The notes under the pieces were generated by a model. That model had not been told where the DNA came from and ran no database searches. It worked only from the letters and a program-made list of their open reading frames with translations. This document shows, one piece after another, positions 11,801 through 26,800 of a stretch of 64,000 nucleotides of DNA. Both the position numbers and the translations under genes were made by a program. The stretch is taken from positions 405,804 through 469,803 of the forward strand of contig NW_004454289.1 in the NCBI RefSeq assembly GCF_000283155.1, read 5' to 3'. This stretch comes from Ceratotherium simum simum. Taxonomy: Eukaryota; Chordata; Mammalia; Perissodactyla; Rhinocerotidae. The stretch's first letter is position 1. Each line of letters begins with the position of its first letter.

Positions 11801-14800
11801 GATCTAGTCTTCTGGGCATCCACACAACAGTGCTTTTACTGAAACTCATTAGCAAAGGCTCCCAATCACCCACAAAATAAAAATCCACACAGGTCATGCT
11901 ATTGGTAGCTGGTGGGTAGCTACCTCTCCAGGCTCATCTCAAGTCCCCTTGGCATTGCACTTTAGGCTCCAGCAATGAGGCAAGTTCCTTAGAACGCAGC
12001 TTCTCACCTAACTGCCTTTGCCTGTGCCCGCAGCCCTCCTTCCCGCTGCCAGCCCCTTCTCCAAGCTTCCACTGCCTCTGCCTGGTAAATGGTTCCTTAT
12101 CCTTTGAGGTTCAGCGTTGCAGGAAACCTTCCCAAGCTCAAAACTGAGTTAGGCCACCCCTAGGCTCCCAAACATCCTGTCTCTCAGGTACTGCAGTTAC
12201 TGTCCGGTATTATAAAGGTCAGTTTATAGGCCTGTACCCCCAGTGAGGCTACCGCACTAATATTCCATACCCAGCACTTCACACATGAGGGGAACTAAAG
12301 AGCTCCCTTGGTATAACAATGGAAAACTGCTTTTTCTTGCGAAGTCAGGGTTACTTTGCTAGGAAATATAGAAAGCTCTAGTTTATAACCATTTCCTTTT
12401 ACTGCCCTGAGATTCTCCTCATTCTTCCAAAATCAAATGCAGTTTTTTAAGTCAAGTTGGGTTCTCTGGGAAGTAAGAAATAGTTATCACCCTAAAAACT
12501 CCCAGTGAAAAACATTCTTTTGGAATACACAGATTCAGCCTTATTTCACTTTTGCACCTAGCAGTTGAATAACAGCTCTCCACGGGTCAGATACCAGCTG
12601 AGGAGAGCGAGGCTTCTGTCCCTGCAGTGCTTATCCAGGCCAGTATGCACAAGACACCATGGTATTCTAAGGACTCAGCAAGTGTCCAAAGCTGAAGTGT
12701 AAATGGCCTTTGTAGGTACATCCAAACATAAATGTTCATCCTGAAAATGATTATTATTTAAGGCCAACGAACTCTGAGAGTACAGCCAGATATTTTCCAA
12801 AGTCATTCCATTCTGCAAATCAAATAAATGGCAGTTTCTTATTTCCATTGGGTTTTAAAAAAGAAAAATGATCCCCTACATGCCTTATCATAAGAAGGAT
12901 GCTGCTTCTGTTACATAATATTATTTAAATTATTTTGTGTTCCTGAAAATACAGAATAAAAAATAGCTATTATTATAATATACAATAAAAGTTGGCTATT
13001 AAAATTATTACAGTTGGGGGGAAGTGTAGCCAATACTTACTAACTACATGACAAAGGACATTATGAAGACACACATTTACTGCTCACCAGTAACACAGGT
13101 CATTGTTCCTCAGTAGCTGGTCCACCATGTGCTCCACCCGCACGAACCAGCTAGGCACTGCTTTGTAAATGAGAGGAGTGTCCGACCTGGGGAAGCAAAA
13201 GTGCAGAACGTGGCTGGTCAGACTGAGGTATGCAGGCGCCCAGGGGAAGGCTGACCTTTAGTTTCTTACTGACCTCACTACTACCTATTTGGCTTTCCGC
13301 TAATATTTATTTTTATTGCAAATACTAATGTCCCTGTCCTCACTATTGGTCACCTCCTTCCACAATACCAAGAAAGGCAAAAGTTAATAATAGAACAAGA
13401 CAAAAAAGAAAAACATAGTTCTGTTGGTGTGATAGCTGTCTAAGAAACAATGTCCATTTCAGCACAGAGGAAACATGGGAACAGAACATGATGCCACTGA
13501 GCAATCCACTTTCACTCACACCATGACAGTATGGTCTTGTATTAAAATTTGATGTCACATTATATTTCTCACTAAATCCCATTAGAAGATTCTAGAGATA
13601 TGTCACGTCCTAAAGAAACGCAGCCCCAATACAAAACAAACTTGTCTATGTCCATCTTTCTCACCCAACTCCCGAGGAAAGAGGTAACCGTATGCATTCA
13701 TAAAATTCTCCTTCAAACAAGAAGGCAGTTCCCATACACTAATTCTGAAGGACACAAATGAGACAGGAACCACAAATCGATGGAATGGGTACACATATTA
13801 AGGGCGTCCACAAATCTGAAGCTCTAGCTACAACACAGTCTTATTTCTTCTCACCTCCAGCAGAAAGGGTAGCTGTGAGTGAAGGTGCTGGCAACAAGAA
13901 GTCGGCCTTGTTCCTTAAGGGTCCTGATGATATTTTTGTCAGCATCCTGTTAAAAAACTAAAATCTAGCCATCAAAATAACCTACAATATGTACTAACAC
14001 AATATAATTAAGTATATTACTAAAATCTGATATTTTGATATCTTCGCTGTGAATAAAAGGCACAAATAACAAACGTATTATAAAAATACTCAGTTATATT
14101 TTAGCTGCTGTATCACTTTAAGTACATCCCACACCATTTAAGGTAGTGAGGTTTTCAACCAGCAATGATTACCCCAAGGTCACGAAGCTGCTTCATGAAT
14201 CACAAATCAGAGCCCAGTTTTTCTGATTCCTGCCCTTCAAACTACAGCATGATTCCTCTGAACATACCAGACCCTCGGAATGTAGCTGACAATATCTGCC
14301 TGTCTTTCTGATGTTCTATGCTGAAACAAAACAAAAACAACTTCCTGGAAGAAAAAATCCCAGATACGGAAGATATTTAATAAAAAACTGATTAATGAAA
14401 GAAGTATGATGAAATTGACACCTTTCCATGTCATACAGGCACAGACCTTCACATGCTGTCCTGTGAAATCTGTCACTTCCTCCGTGAAACAGCCCGAGGC
14501 ATCCACAGGACAAACAGGGAGAGAGTCTTTCTGAATGATGTTGAAGTCCATACAGACTCGATAGTCATCCTGGGGAGAAGAAAAAGGGGGACGGAGGGAA
14601 GAAAAAAACAGTTTAAGCGTGGGTGTGGGGATAGAGGAGCGTATGAGGTGACAGATTTAGAAGAGAAGTTTTCAGTATTCTAACATATAAATGTCATCAA
14701 CTTTAGTTATCCTCTCAACTGAAGTTAATTCAAGGACCATTCAGAGAATACAGAGCCTTACAGTTGGACAGGGGATTAGATTACCTAGCCCATTTTCCCA

Positions 14801-17800
14801 GCCCCCTACCTATAGCTGAGTATCCAGTAAATGAGAAGATAGAGGACACACATGCATGTATTAAAACTAAATCAAATTTGATTTATAACAGCAGCATGTG
14901 TGTTGCTGTTATGCAACACATGTGTTGCAACATATGTGTTGCATACACATATGCACAAAGCAGAAGCACATGGAGGGTAAGGCACGACCTATTTACCACA
15001 TACTGCATGACACCTGATGTGCATCTGGATTTGCATTCTGTCAAGGACTGCCCAAAAGGATGGCAACACTGACCTAAATCCGAAGTATTCACTTTACAAA
15101 GAAGTAAATGGGCCCCAGGCAGCGTAGTTTACACAGGTACAGCAAGATGCTTCAGGAATACATTTTCAGCAGTGTTAATAATAATTAGAGCTAACATGTA
15201 TAACATGTTATGTCTGACAGCACTCTGAACGCTTGACTACTTAGCTCATGTAATCTCCACAATGATCCTGCGAGGAACACAGACAGGTGCACTAGGTTTT
15301 AACCATGTGCTCCCCTTGAACAAAGCAGCAACTATCCCCATTTTACAGAAGAGGAAGGTGAGGCACAAAGAAATACCTCACCTGCAAAGTGGCAATGCTT
15401 GGATTCAAACCTAAACAGCCTGTCCCCAAGCTTCTTGGACTCCACGAGTCCAAGGTCTTCACTGCTATGCTGAGCTGCCTGAATCTAAAATTAAAAGGAT
15501 TGTCTTTAATCTTAAGCTGAACAGTGAAACCACACTCTGGTTTGATGCCAAGACAAGCTGCAAAGCCAATATGCTTCCACCGGGGCCTGTGTTCAACTCT
15601 CACTGTGCTGAAAGGCTGTCTGGTGTGATGTGACATGTGGATGTGCTAACAGCAAGGGCAGTGACAGCCTGGCCATGAAGAAAGACCCAAAAACACACCT
15701 GTGCAACACAGACAGGACAAGCCCTGAAGCCCAGCAATTTGAACCATTTAGTGCAAACAGCCACACCCACTTCGACTAGCTAAGAGCAGCATTCCTGAGC
15801 AGAGCCAGAAGGACAGGTGATGTGCAATAGGGTCATGCAGAAGTACAGACTCTGGAGAAATCACAGCGCATCATCGGCAAAGCTGCCACATGGAGGGTCT
15901 CTCGGAAAATGTCACCTAATGGGGTTTAAAGATCTGATCTCCTATAACATTAACCTGCCTGGCATTCAGGACAGATATATGAGGTATTACTATGGTAAAT
16001 GATAAATATGTACATTTTAAAAAGAAAACCTAAACTACAATTCAAAACCAAGAAGTTATCTTTTTATTATTTATTACCAGTAGAGCAAATGTACCAGTTG
16101 ACCCTAAAATTATTCTGAGTAACTGAAATTTGACTAGTTTCTAACCTTCAACAAATAGTATTATCAAGAATGATTCCACCCAATTTGAATATGGACAGGT
16201 ATTACGTGATATTAATGATATATAATTTTATATAGCTTTAATAATTTTATTAGAAATAAAAGTCCTTATCAGTCAAAGATGTGTATGAAATATTTACAGA
16301 TGAAAGATACGATGCTGAGGATTTGCTTCAAAACCCTCCAGCCAAAATAAAAAACGTGTGGGGAAAGGGGAGAGGGAACAAATAGATAAAACAGAATTCC
16401 CAAAATGTTGATAATTAACGCAGCTGGATGATGTGAACATATGGATTTATTACAGTATTTTCTTTACTTCTGTGTATGTGTGAAGATTTCCCTAACAAAA
16501 ATCCCTGCGGAGGTTAAGTACAAAAACAAAATGAGCAGACGGCCAGCATCAGCGCCTCTCTCAGGACACAGTGGAGCCAAGAGGAGCTGCAGGTCCCCAG
16601 CGGGGGTGGCAGTGGTCCAGTGACTGTGCACACCGCTACAGCGTCAGCACTGCACCAAATGCTCCTCACAGATGACTCACTGAACTCTCACAGTCACCAG
16701 ACAGGACGTGCTGTCACCCATGTGCCAGAGGAGGAAAAGGAGGTCTGGACAGGCCAAGTAACTCACTAAAGGGCTGCCTGTGAGCGGCAGGGCTGTGACT
16801 TAAGGTGAGGTCTGGTTTGCTCTGAAACGAGCGCCCTTAATCCCTATGCTCTTCTGTTTTATTAGCATACAATCATGTTAAAAGGATACATCTTTAGAAA
16901 ATTTACTCTGGGCAAAATTTAAATTTAACTACAGCATACGGTTTCGAGGAGAGATCAAATTCTCCCTCTGATGGTGCAGTATGTAGTCAAGAACACAGTG
17001 GAGGTGATGGAACCCTTCTGCATTTTGATGGTCGTGGTGACTGCATGACTCTCTCTTTATGGTATGCACCATAAAGAGCAAAGAGGACTGGATGTAAACT
17101 GTGAATGAATGAGAACACAGCCTGCCTTTTAGAAAGACTAAACGCCTGGCAACACCCAGGATTTAGCCCATTTTCAGAAATCAGCTCAGGATGAAAAGGA
17201 ATTGCAGATGCAAGTTTTATAAGCCATCTTTGAGGGCAGTCATCCGGAAAAGAGGTTTACCCCATGGTTTAAACAAGAGTGAGGAACATCACACAGACAC
17301 ACACAGACACACAGACACACACACACACACACACAGACACAGACACACACATGACCTGGCGGCCACTGATGTTTACCTCTCATAAATACATCTGCAAGAT
17401 TACACTACTCACAGCACCGAAGTAAGGAGCTTGGTGTACAACCCCTGTGCCTTCTTCCTCTTTCACATAGTTGTCAACAAGCACAGTAAAAGCACCATTC
17501 TCTTTACACTGGAAAAAGAAGATGAGCAGGCTTACAGGATGAAACACTACCGTATCATAATTTAATAAGAGTTTTTGGTAAGAATCTGAAAAAACTTCTA
17601 AAATACAAAATTATTTTCAGAAACAGAAAAGATAGAATAAGTCGGATTAAGAAACATGCTACTTCAATACATCTTTTCCATCAAAAACAATTCATTATGT
17701 ATAAATGAAATAATTATCTGAAGACTTGCAGAAAAAATTTTCTAAGTTCCTTAGCCACAAAACTGGGCTCTTTCCTCAGTTCTCCTGACGTCCCTACCAG

Positions 17801-20800
17801 CCCCAGCATGCAGTTCAGCATACAGTCCCAGAAAATGTGCTCCCTAAACCATTCCCTTCATGGTATATTTTCAATCACTGTATATGCTTTGCTTCTCCTG
17901 TTCCTTTCAGTCCAGCTCAAGTATTCAGTCACAAAAGGCAAACCTTGAAAGAATCAGGATGGGGAAGCCAAGAGTTACGAGTTCTATTTACAGGTACTCC
18001 ACTCGCTGTAACACTGAGGGGAAATGTTTTCAATTTGATTTTCTTTGCAACAACAATGAAGTCAGGTTAATACAGAAAAGGCTACAGACCTACTTTTTCT
18101 ATTTTCGTCTCTTAATATTTCTTTCCACATACCCTTTGTTTCAGCCAAACTGACCCTTTGCTTTCTTATCTCTCTCCCTTTCGTAAAAAGTACTTTCAGA
18201 AATTATTTTCATATTTAATTCCTATAATCCTGTGAAAAACGTATTAGTATTTCCATGTTTTAAAAATATCCCGGGGACCAGCCCAGTGGTGCAGTGGTTA
18301 AGTTTGCATGCTCTGCTTTGGTGGCCCGAGGTTTGCAGATTCACAGGTTTGGATCCTGGACGTGGACCTACACACCGCTCATCAAGCCATGCTGTGGTGG
18401 TGTCCCAAATACAAAATAGAGGAAGACTGGCACAGATGTTAGCTCAGGGACAATCTTCCTCAAGCAAAAAGAGGAAGACTGGCAACAGATGTTAGCTCAG
18501 GGTGACTATTCCTCACCAAAAAAAAAAAAAAAAAAAAAAACCAAAAAAATTCTGGTTCTATTTGCATTTCACAGAGAAACAAACTCAGAACAAAGATAAA
18601 ATGGTTTGCCCAAATCACACAACTAGCAATGATGAAGCTGGGGCCTGAAAGAAATTCTTCTGGTTCCAAATACAATGTCATTTTCCACTACATCACAGCT
18701 CTTTAATTCTTTGGCACTTGCTTAAAACTAAACTTGAAAAATGACCATGAATTTTTAATTGCTGTAACCCAAATCACTGGGAAATGTTTTTCGTGGGGTA
18801 TGATAGGTGCTAAAAGGTGTGTCTTCAATAGTTTAAATATGGAGGGACAATATGTGTGTCCTTAGAATCAGATGTATGAACAGGGAATCCAAAGGTATCT
18901 GTTTTTAATGGCAGACCAAGAAAACCCACACCGCATTCCTGTCTCTCGGGGCTCTGGGTCACTCCTGCCAAGGCTGAGCTGGGTCAGCAGTCACCACAGA
19001 CAGCTGCAGTGCTGCCTCCCTCAGGCAGTGTCTACTCTCACAGCTCCCACTTCATATTTCAGAACATAGTATATATCAGATGGTTTTGTCCTAAGTCAAA
19101 GAATTTGCAGCAGCTGTCTAAAATCCACCGAAGGTCTCAGAAATTTCAGGAAGCTAACTGAACGGATAGGTGTTATTTGACTTCATTCTACCTACTACTG
19201 CATATTCCAGACAGACTCTTACTGAACCCGAAGTTCTTATCTAGTGTGAACATGTGCATTTTCTGAGGGGGCTGAGCTTTCCTCATCAGGGTTCTCAATA
19301 GGGTCTGTGACTCAGAAAGGTTGAGAGTCACTAATCTAGTAGAAGAATTTTAAGATAAAGAAAAATAAATACAATATAAAATAAAATATGTTAAGATATA
19401 CAAGAGAAGAATGCAGTAATGACATTTATCAGAGGAAGAAACCAAAGAGGCATTTCAGAAAATGATTTTTTCAGATGGCATCTGAGTTCAGCCTTGAAAA
19501 GTGGGTTGAACTCCAGCAGATGAGACATTAAAACAAGATATTAAAACAATTTTCTTTAAATGGGAGGAAAACCTAATGAAAACAAAGGCAGGCAGGGAAG
19601 AAAAGAAAGGGCTAGTTTGATGGAAGCAAAGGACATGTTTAAAATAACCTTAGGGGATGTGGTTAGGAAGCAAGTCTGCCTGGTGCCAAGTGGAGAACAC
19701 CTGGTGATGAATGTGCTGGCAAATGACCACAGGCTCACAGGGAGGGACCAGACCAGGCAGAGCATACAGGAATCCATCGGTAGCAACATGGAATGAGGAA
19801 GAAAGCCACTAATTAGGAGACAAGAAACATGAGAAAACACTCAAGGTGCGCAAAAACGGAGAGACAGATGTGAGCGATATTGTGGACAGAGCCCAAATGG
19901 CAGAGGTCATCTCCATTAAGCAAACTCTATCCCTGCATTGAACCAGAACAGAGAGGTAGGCAAATGTGTTATCCTGGGCTGTAAGATTTTGCTAGCCAAT
20001 GCTACCTCCAGCTGAGTATAATTTCCACGTAGTGTGTAAAGCGAGGCCTGAGGGCACTGCTCATTATTTTACTCCACGACCTATGAATAGGGACTAATGG
20101 GAGATTCCTGCTGACCTTGTTCTTTTGGTGGTGGTGGTAGTGGGGTTTGCAACCATAGGTGTGGATTGTCTATTGTCAGAAAATGAAAACTACTTAGAAC
20201 AGCTTTATGACTCCTAAGAGAACTAAGCTACTAAATGTATGAGATCTGTTGGGTGCCTAAATTTAAAACACCCACCTCATCAATTTCCTTGACATGAACT
20301 CTGTTTACTTTTACACACCAGGTTTTATTCTGAGCATTACATTAAATTTGTAAAAAAAAAAAAAAAAAAGACAATAAATTTCCTGGGTGATAAGTAAACT
20401 ATAAACAATAAAAATATACACATATAAATCTTATCAAATTTATTTATTTATTTTTTGTGAGGAGATCAGCCCTGAGCTAACATCTGCCAATCCTCTTTTT
20501 TTTGCTGAGGAAGACTGGCCCTGGGCTAACATCCATGCCCATCTTCCTCCACTTTATATAGGACATTGCCACAGCATGGCTTGACAAGCAGTGCATCGGT
20601 GCGCGCCTGGGATCCGAACCGGCGAACCCCAGGCCGCCGCAGCGGAGCGCACGCACTTAACCGCTTGTGCCACTGGGCTGGCCCCAATCATATCAAATTT
20701 AAAGTGATTCTCATGTAAGTTGAGAAAAGTATTTTAAAAATTCCTATAGGATTTTAATTACTAAAACAAGAAGGCAATACATAGAGAATTTAATTTTGTT

Positions 20801-23800
20801 AACACTGAAACAGGCTTTTGGATTCAGGCCTCCGCATACAAACAGTACAACAACAAGACAAGGCGAGTACCACTCCAGTTATCATCGCATGGCTCCAGTT
20901 ATCCAGTACACAGGCATGGAGAGCCCCTGTGTACAGGTCGCTAAGCTCACCTTCACAAAATAGTCAAACAGGGGCCTGTATTTCTTGCCTTTGAGATAGG
21001 CACCAGGAAATCTAGGAAAGGAGAAAGGCAAACTCACAATTAGATTAAAATCACCAAAGAAATGAGGCTGCAGCCACATCAAGTCACCACTCGCTTCTGG
21101 TTCACTTGTTCCTTAGTTATTGATGCTGGAACGTGTGACCTCAATGTACTCAGTTTTAGTACTTAAAACCAAACTTGAATAATATAGCTTTTGGATAATA
21201 AAATGTCTCACTTTTTAAAGCTAAAGATACACACACACACACACAGATGTACACACATGCACAAATCAACAACTTGTATATTCACCTTTCAAGGATCTCA
21301 TAGTCACTCTCCAATTTATAGAGGGCTGACAATCTGGCTTCCATTAAAATGAGTAATTTTCCTCTGACAACATCTGTGAGAGCAAGGGAAAAAGTGGACT
21401 TCAGTCATATTCAGACTCTGGATGACTCTAAAGACATGTCTCAGCATATTATCCCTCCAGGGCTCCTGCATCACCTGCATCCAGTGTGCTCAGCACTCAC
21501 AGAGAGAAACACTGCAAAGAATACCAGGGCACGCTGCTTTCCAGACACGAAAAAGACAAAGACATCAAATGCCCTTGGGCAGCTCATCAGTTGTTAATTG
21601 CACCTCTATCCATTTTAAGTAAATTAAGCTTTATTTTCTCATACCAAAGGTAATATATGTGAATGTTTAAAAGTCATAACATTAACAAAGCAAGAGGCTA
21701 ACACAGTAAAAGTCCTCCATAATCTCATCCCCTCTCAGGTACTATCATTTTCTATGTATACACTAACATACATATTACATGAATGTGTAATGTCTTTTAA
21801 CAACTATGGAACATTACTCAATACAGTTTTGCAATTTGTTTTCACATACTATGTTGTGAAAATCTTTCCATATATTAGCACATACAGTTCTTTCTCATTC
21901 TTTTATATAGCTCTATAGTACTCCATTTTATGGAGATACAAGTTATTTTTAACAAATCGACTAATACTACACATCTAAATCATTTTCAAATTTTTGCTAC
22001 TATGAACATTGGGATAATGAATATCCTTGAATGTATCTTTGTACCCTCACTGGAAGTGTTTCTTAAGGATACTCTCCTAGAAATAGAAAAGCAGGAAGAA
22101 ATGTATAAACATTTAAAATTTAATAGACACTGACAAATTGCCCTACAAAAACTTAGGCTAATTTAAACTCCACCTGTAAAGTATGATATACTCAAGAGTT
22201 TACTACAGCCTATGTCATATATTCAGTTCACTATTAGAAAAATGACTCTATGGATCATTTTGAAGGTCTGTGCAATTCACTGAAAAACTGCTACAAATAA
22301 TGCTTCCACTCACCAGCTCTGACCTCAAAGGAACTTCGTTGTAAGTGGAGTCTACATTTTCTAAATAAAACTCAGGACACACAGTCCGACAAGTACAAGA
22401 GTCGTGTATGCAGGCAGAGGAGTGCATGATTGAAATCTTGGCCAGATGGCCCCTAAGGCCTTCAGGCTCTTTACACAATGGCCATATCCCATGGGTGACA
22501 TGGGGAACCTATGCAGATAGGACTGCACCTGCCCAGAGAAGCAGCTGCAGACACCCGAGCCAGGGCTTGCCTGGACAACAGCGCTTTCCCAGCAGATATC
22601 AATAGAAACCAACTCTTGGTCCTATCCACTCCCAAGGCACAACTAAAGAATAATAAAAATACCTGTTTTCTGACTCCCAATCCTCTCCTATTCCTCTAAA
22701 TATTTTTCCCTTGCCAGCACAAGCTATTGTGAATCAAGTTAACTGTCTTGTAAGATGGATTTTATTTTTCTGGCTATGAGTTTTTCTTTTCTTTTCCTGG
22801 CTTTTCTCCTCCTTCCATAAACTATCAAAACGTGAAAGTAGCAAGCTTCTTTTTTCATATAAACCTCTATGGAAAGGGCCTCATTGAGACTATGGTTAAC
22901 TTCTTACCAGGGAATATCTGAAAGGCACAAAGTTCTCAAGTTCTGGGACCGATCTTGTGATTTATAATAAGAAATATAGGGCCGGCTCCGTGGCTTGGCG
23001 GTTGGGTGCGCGCGCTCTGATGCTGGCGGCCCGGGTTCGGATCCCGGGAGCGCCCCGAGGCACCACTTCTCNNNNNNNNNNNNNNNNNNNNNNNNNNNNN
23101 NNNNNNNNNNNNNNNNNNNNNNNNNNNNNNNNNNNNNNNNNNNNNNNNNNNNNNNNNNNNNNNNNNNNNNNNNNNNNNNNNNNNNNNNNNNNNNNNNNNN
23201 NNNNNNNAAATATATATTTGGTCTTCATCTCCATTCCTGGCAGAGCTCCTAAAACCCTTGGAATGTCCTAAGTGTTGGGAACCATAAAGGTGCCTTTTGT
23301 TATGTTAATGAGGTGACTTTTGGAAAGCCCTTTGGTAACTTAAGGATGGGGGCTGGTTGCCAGGGTAACCAACCACATGATTACAGGGTTGGAACCTTCA
23401 CACACACACCCCTCTCCCCCACCTCTATGGAGAGAGGGGTTGGAGACTGTGTTCAATCATCAATGGCCAATGATTCAATCAACCATGCCTATGTAATAAG
23501 GCCTCCATAAAAATCCCAAAGGATGGCGTTCGGAGGGCTTCTGGATTAGTGAACACAATGCCATGAGGAAGATCCACTCCAGTTCTATAGGGACTGAAGC
23601 TCCTGTGCTCAGGACCCTTCCAGACATTGCCTTATATACTTCCTCATCTGGCTGTTCTTCTGTATCCTTTATAATGTTCTTTTATGATAAATCGGTAAAG
23701 TAGTAAGTACAATGTTTCTCTGAGTTCTGTGAGCTGCTCTAGCAAATTAATCGAACCCAAGGAGGGGGTCGTAGGTCAGTCAGAAGCACAGGTGACAACC

Positions 23801-26800
23801 TGGACTTGCAATTGGCATCTGAGGTGGGAATGTGGTGGTGGGGGCAGTCCTTGTAGGACTGAGCCCTTAACCTGTGGCATCTGACACTAACTGCAGACAG
23901 CTAGTGTCTGAATTAATTGCTTGGTGATACTGAAAAAATACACACCTGAGATTCCTAATGACGATAAGACACCACCTCTCTAAAGCACTGGTTCTTCATC
24001 TGTAATAAGGGCATGACGTGTAAAAATATATTACAGGGGCCAGCCCAGTGGCGTAGCGGTTGGGTTCGTGGGCTCCGCTTCGGCAGCCCAGGGTTCTCGG
24101 GTTCAGATCCCAGGCGCAGACCAATGCACTGCTTGTCAAGCCACGCTGTGGTAGGGTCCCATGTAAAGTGGAGGAAGATGCTCACGGATGTTAGCCCAGG
24201 GCCAATCCTCCTCAGCAAAAAGAGGAGGACAGGCAACGAATGTTAGCTTAGGGCTAACCTTCCTCACACACACAAAAAATGTATTATAATCTTAAAATTA
24301 TAAGGAATTTTTACTTTTTATATCTTTATTTTATTTTTGTGTGTTATTTTTTCAATCAGAAATGAAAAAAAAACTTTTCTAGAAGGTATTTTTCTGATTA
24401 AGTCTAACGCTTTTTCAAAGACTTCTCTTTTCACTCTTATAAGAAATGTAAGCTTTGGGGCCAGCCCAGTGGTGCAAGCGGTTAAGTGCGCGTGCTCCGC
24501 TGCGGCGGCCCTGGGTTCGCCGGTTTGGATCCCGGGCGCACACTGATGCACTGCTTGTCAGGCCATGCTGTGGGGGTGTCCCATATGAAGTGGAGGAAGA
24601 TGGGCATGGATGTTAGCCCAGGGCCAGTCTTTCTCAGCAAGAAGAGGAGGATTGGCAGATGTTAGCTCAGGGCCAATCTTCCTCACCAAAAAAAGAAAAA
24701 AGAAATGTAAGCTTTCACTCTTTCCCAAAATATGTTAAAATTATCTTATCCATATTTGTCCTAAGTAACCAGGCTCATACTTACCTTTGATCTTCACATA
24801 TTGCATATCTGGATTAACACACAGGGCAAGGTTACTAGGTAGAGTCCAGGGAGTGGTTGTCCAAGCAACTAGAGATACATTTTCATCTTCCTCCAAAGGG
24901 AAAGTTACAAATACTGAAGGATCTTGAACATCCTGAAATAAAATGAGATAAAGTATTCTTTTACAAGAATGTAAGAAAAAGGAACTGAACTTAAAGAATA
25001 AAATAAAACAATTTTCAGAATAAACAGAGCTTTACTAAAAACATGTGCCTCATTTATAAAAAGAAAATACAACACAAGAAATTCCAAATATATTTTTTTT
25101 ATATACTTAAAAAAATGTTTTGGGCCAGTGCTGTGGCGTAGTGGTTAAGTTAGGCAAGTTCCACTTTGGTGGCCCAGGTTCATGGGTTCAAATCCCAGGC
25201 GTGGACCTACAGCACTCATCAGCCATGTTGTGGTGGCGACTCACATACAAAATAGAGGAAGACTGGCAAAGATGTTAGTTCAGGGCTAATCTTCCTCAAG
25301 CAAAAAAAGAGGAAGATTGGTGGCAGATGTTAGCTCAGGGCGAATCTTCCTCAGCAAAGAAAAAACAGAAGAAAAAAAATGTTTTAATTACTGTAGTAGC
25401 CACAAATAAAACATTTGAAGTGTATCAAGAGGGATACACAATGGAGGTTTCACTATTATGATTTATTTTATAATAAAAGTCCATAAAGAGTTAGGTCAAC
25501 AAAATAACACCACATACTTGAAATTGTAATATGCCAATATTAATTCAGTTCATTAAATAAATGATTGGTTTCATCTCTATGGCAATCTTTCAATATGAAA
25601 ATAAAAGGGATTTAAAAATATTTAATAAATAAATAGCCTCAAAGCAGAAAAGCTCATTCCCCGACACAAACCCACTGCATTCTAAATAAAGTGAGAAAAA
25701 GGGGTTCTCCAAACATGGTCTTATTCACATACAAAGCATGAGACAACCTGAAATGAGGGCACTACAAGCACACTGGCCTGTGCTCCTCAATGCCAGTGTC
25801 ACGAAATGCAAAGATGAGGACTGTTTGAAGGAGCTGGAGATACAGCGGCTGAATGAAACACATAATCTAGCATTTTCTTTTGCTAAAAAGGGCAAATAGG
25901 TCCCAATAATTTGGGACCATTAGGAGAATCAGGTCTATACATTAGATGATAATATTGTATCATTGCTGATTCCCTAATTTCAATTACTTAAGAGAACAGT
26001 ATTGATTTTAAGAAATATGTACTTAAGTATTTAGAGGAAAAGAGATGTCAGGTCTGCAACGTACTCTCCAAGGGTCCTGCGCCACCCCACCCCTTAAAAA
26101 GAGAGGGAAGGATAAAGCAAATATGGTAAAAGGTTAACATTTAGGAAATCTCATTGAAGGGTATGAGAGAATTCTTTTCAACTTTTCAGTAAGTCTGAAA
26201 TTATGTCAAAAATTAAAAACAAAACCAAAAAAACCATAATACACAATCATCGAATGACTAAAGTGAAAGAAAATGCTAAGTGCGGGCAAGGATGCAGAGA
26301 AATCAGAACTGTCTAGTAAGAGTATAAATCAGTATAACCACTTGGGAGAACTCTGTGCTAGTACCTACTAAAATGGGAGGCAGCAAACCATGGTCCATGG
26401 GCCAAACCTGGCCGTCACCTGCTTCCATACTGCTAGAGTGCTAGAATGGTTATGACAGAGTTAAGTACTCGCAACAGAGACCATCTGGTCCACAAAGCCT
26501 AAAATATTTACTATCGGGCCCTTTACAGAATTTGCCAACTTCTGTACTAGAGTTAAATGTGAATGTAAGATAATAGAAAATATAGACTGGTGTCTGCCCC
26601 CCGTTCCTGGTACAGAGCTCCTAAAACCCCTGTAATTCCCTAAGTGATAAGAACACCAGGAGCATCTCTTGTTCTAATGTTGGTCTCTACTCCTGGTTCC
26701 TGACATAGGGCTCCTGAAACCCTTGTAATTTCTTGGGTGACAAGGATGTCTTTTGTTCTAATGGGGCAACTCTAGGTGGGCTCCTGGATGGGGGGTGGTC

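Noticed and set aside
17283..17352. A CRISPR-like array
   Set aside because: It is a plain CA/GACA microsatellite with no spacers; the genome is mammalian.
22980..23071. tRNA genes suggested by GGTTCGGATCC B-box sequences
   Set aside because: Each is the head of an ERE SINE. None forms a full cloverleaf with a proper acceptor stem.
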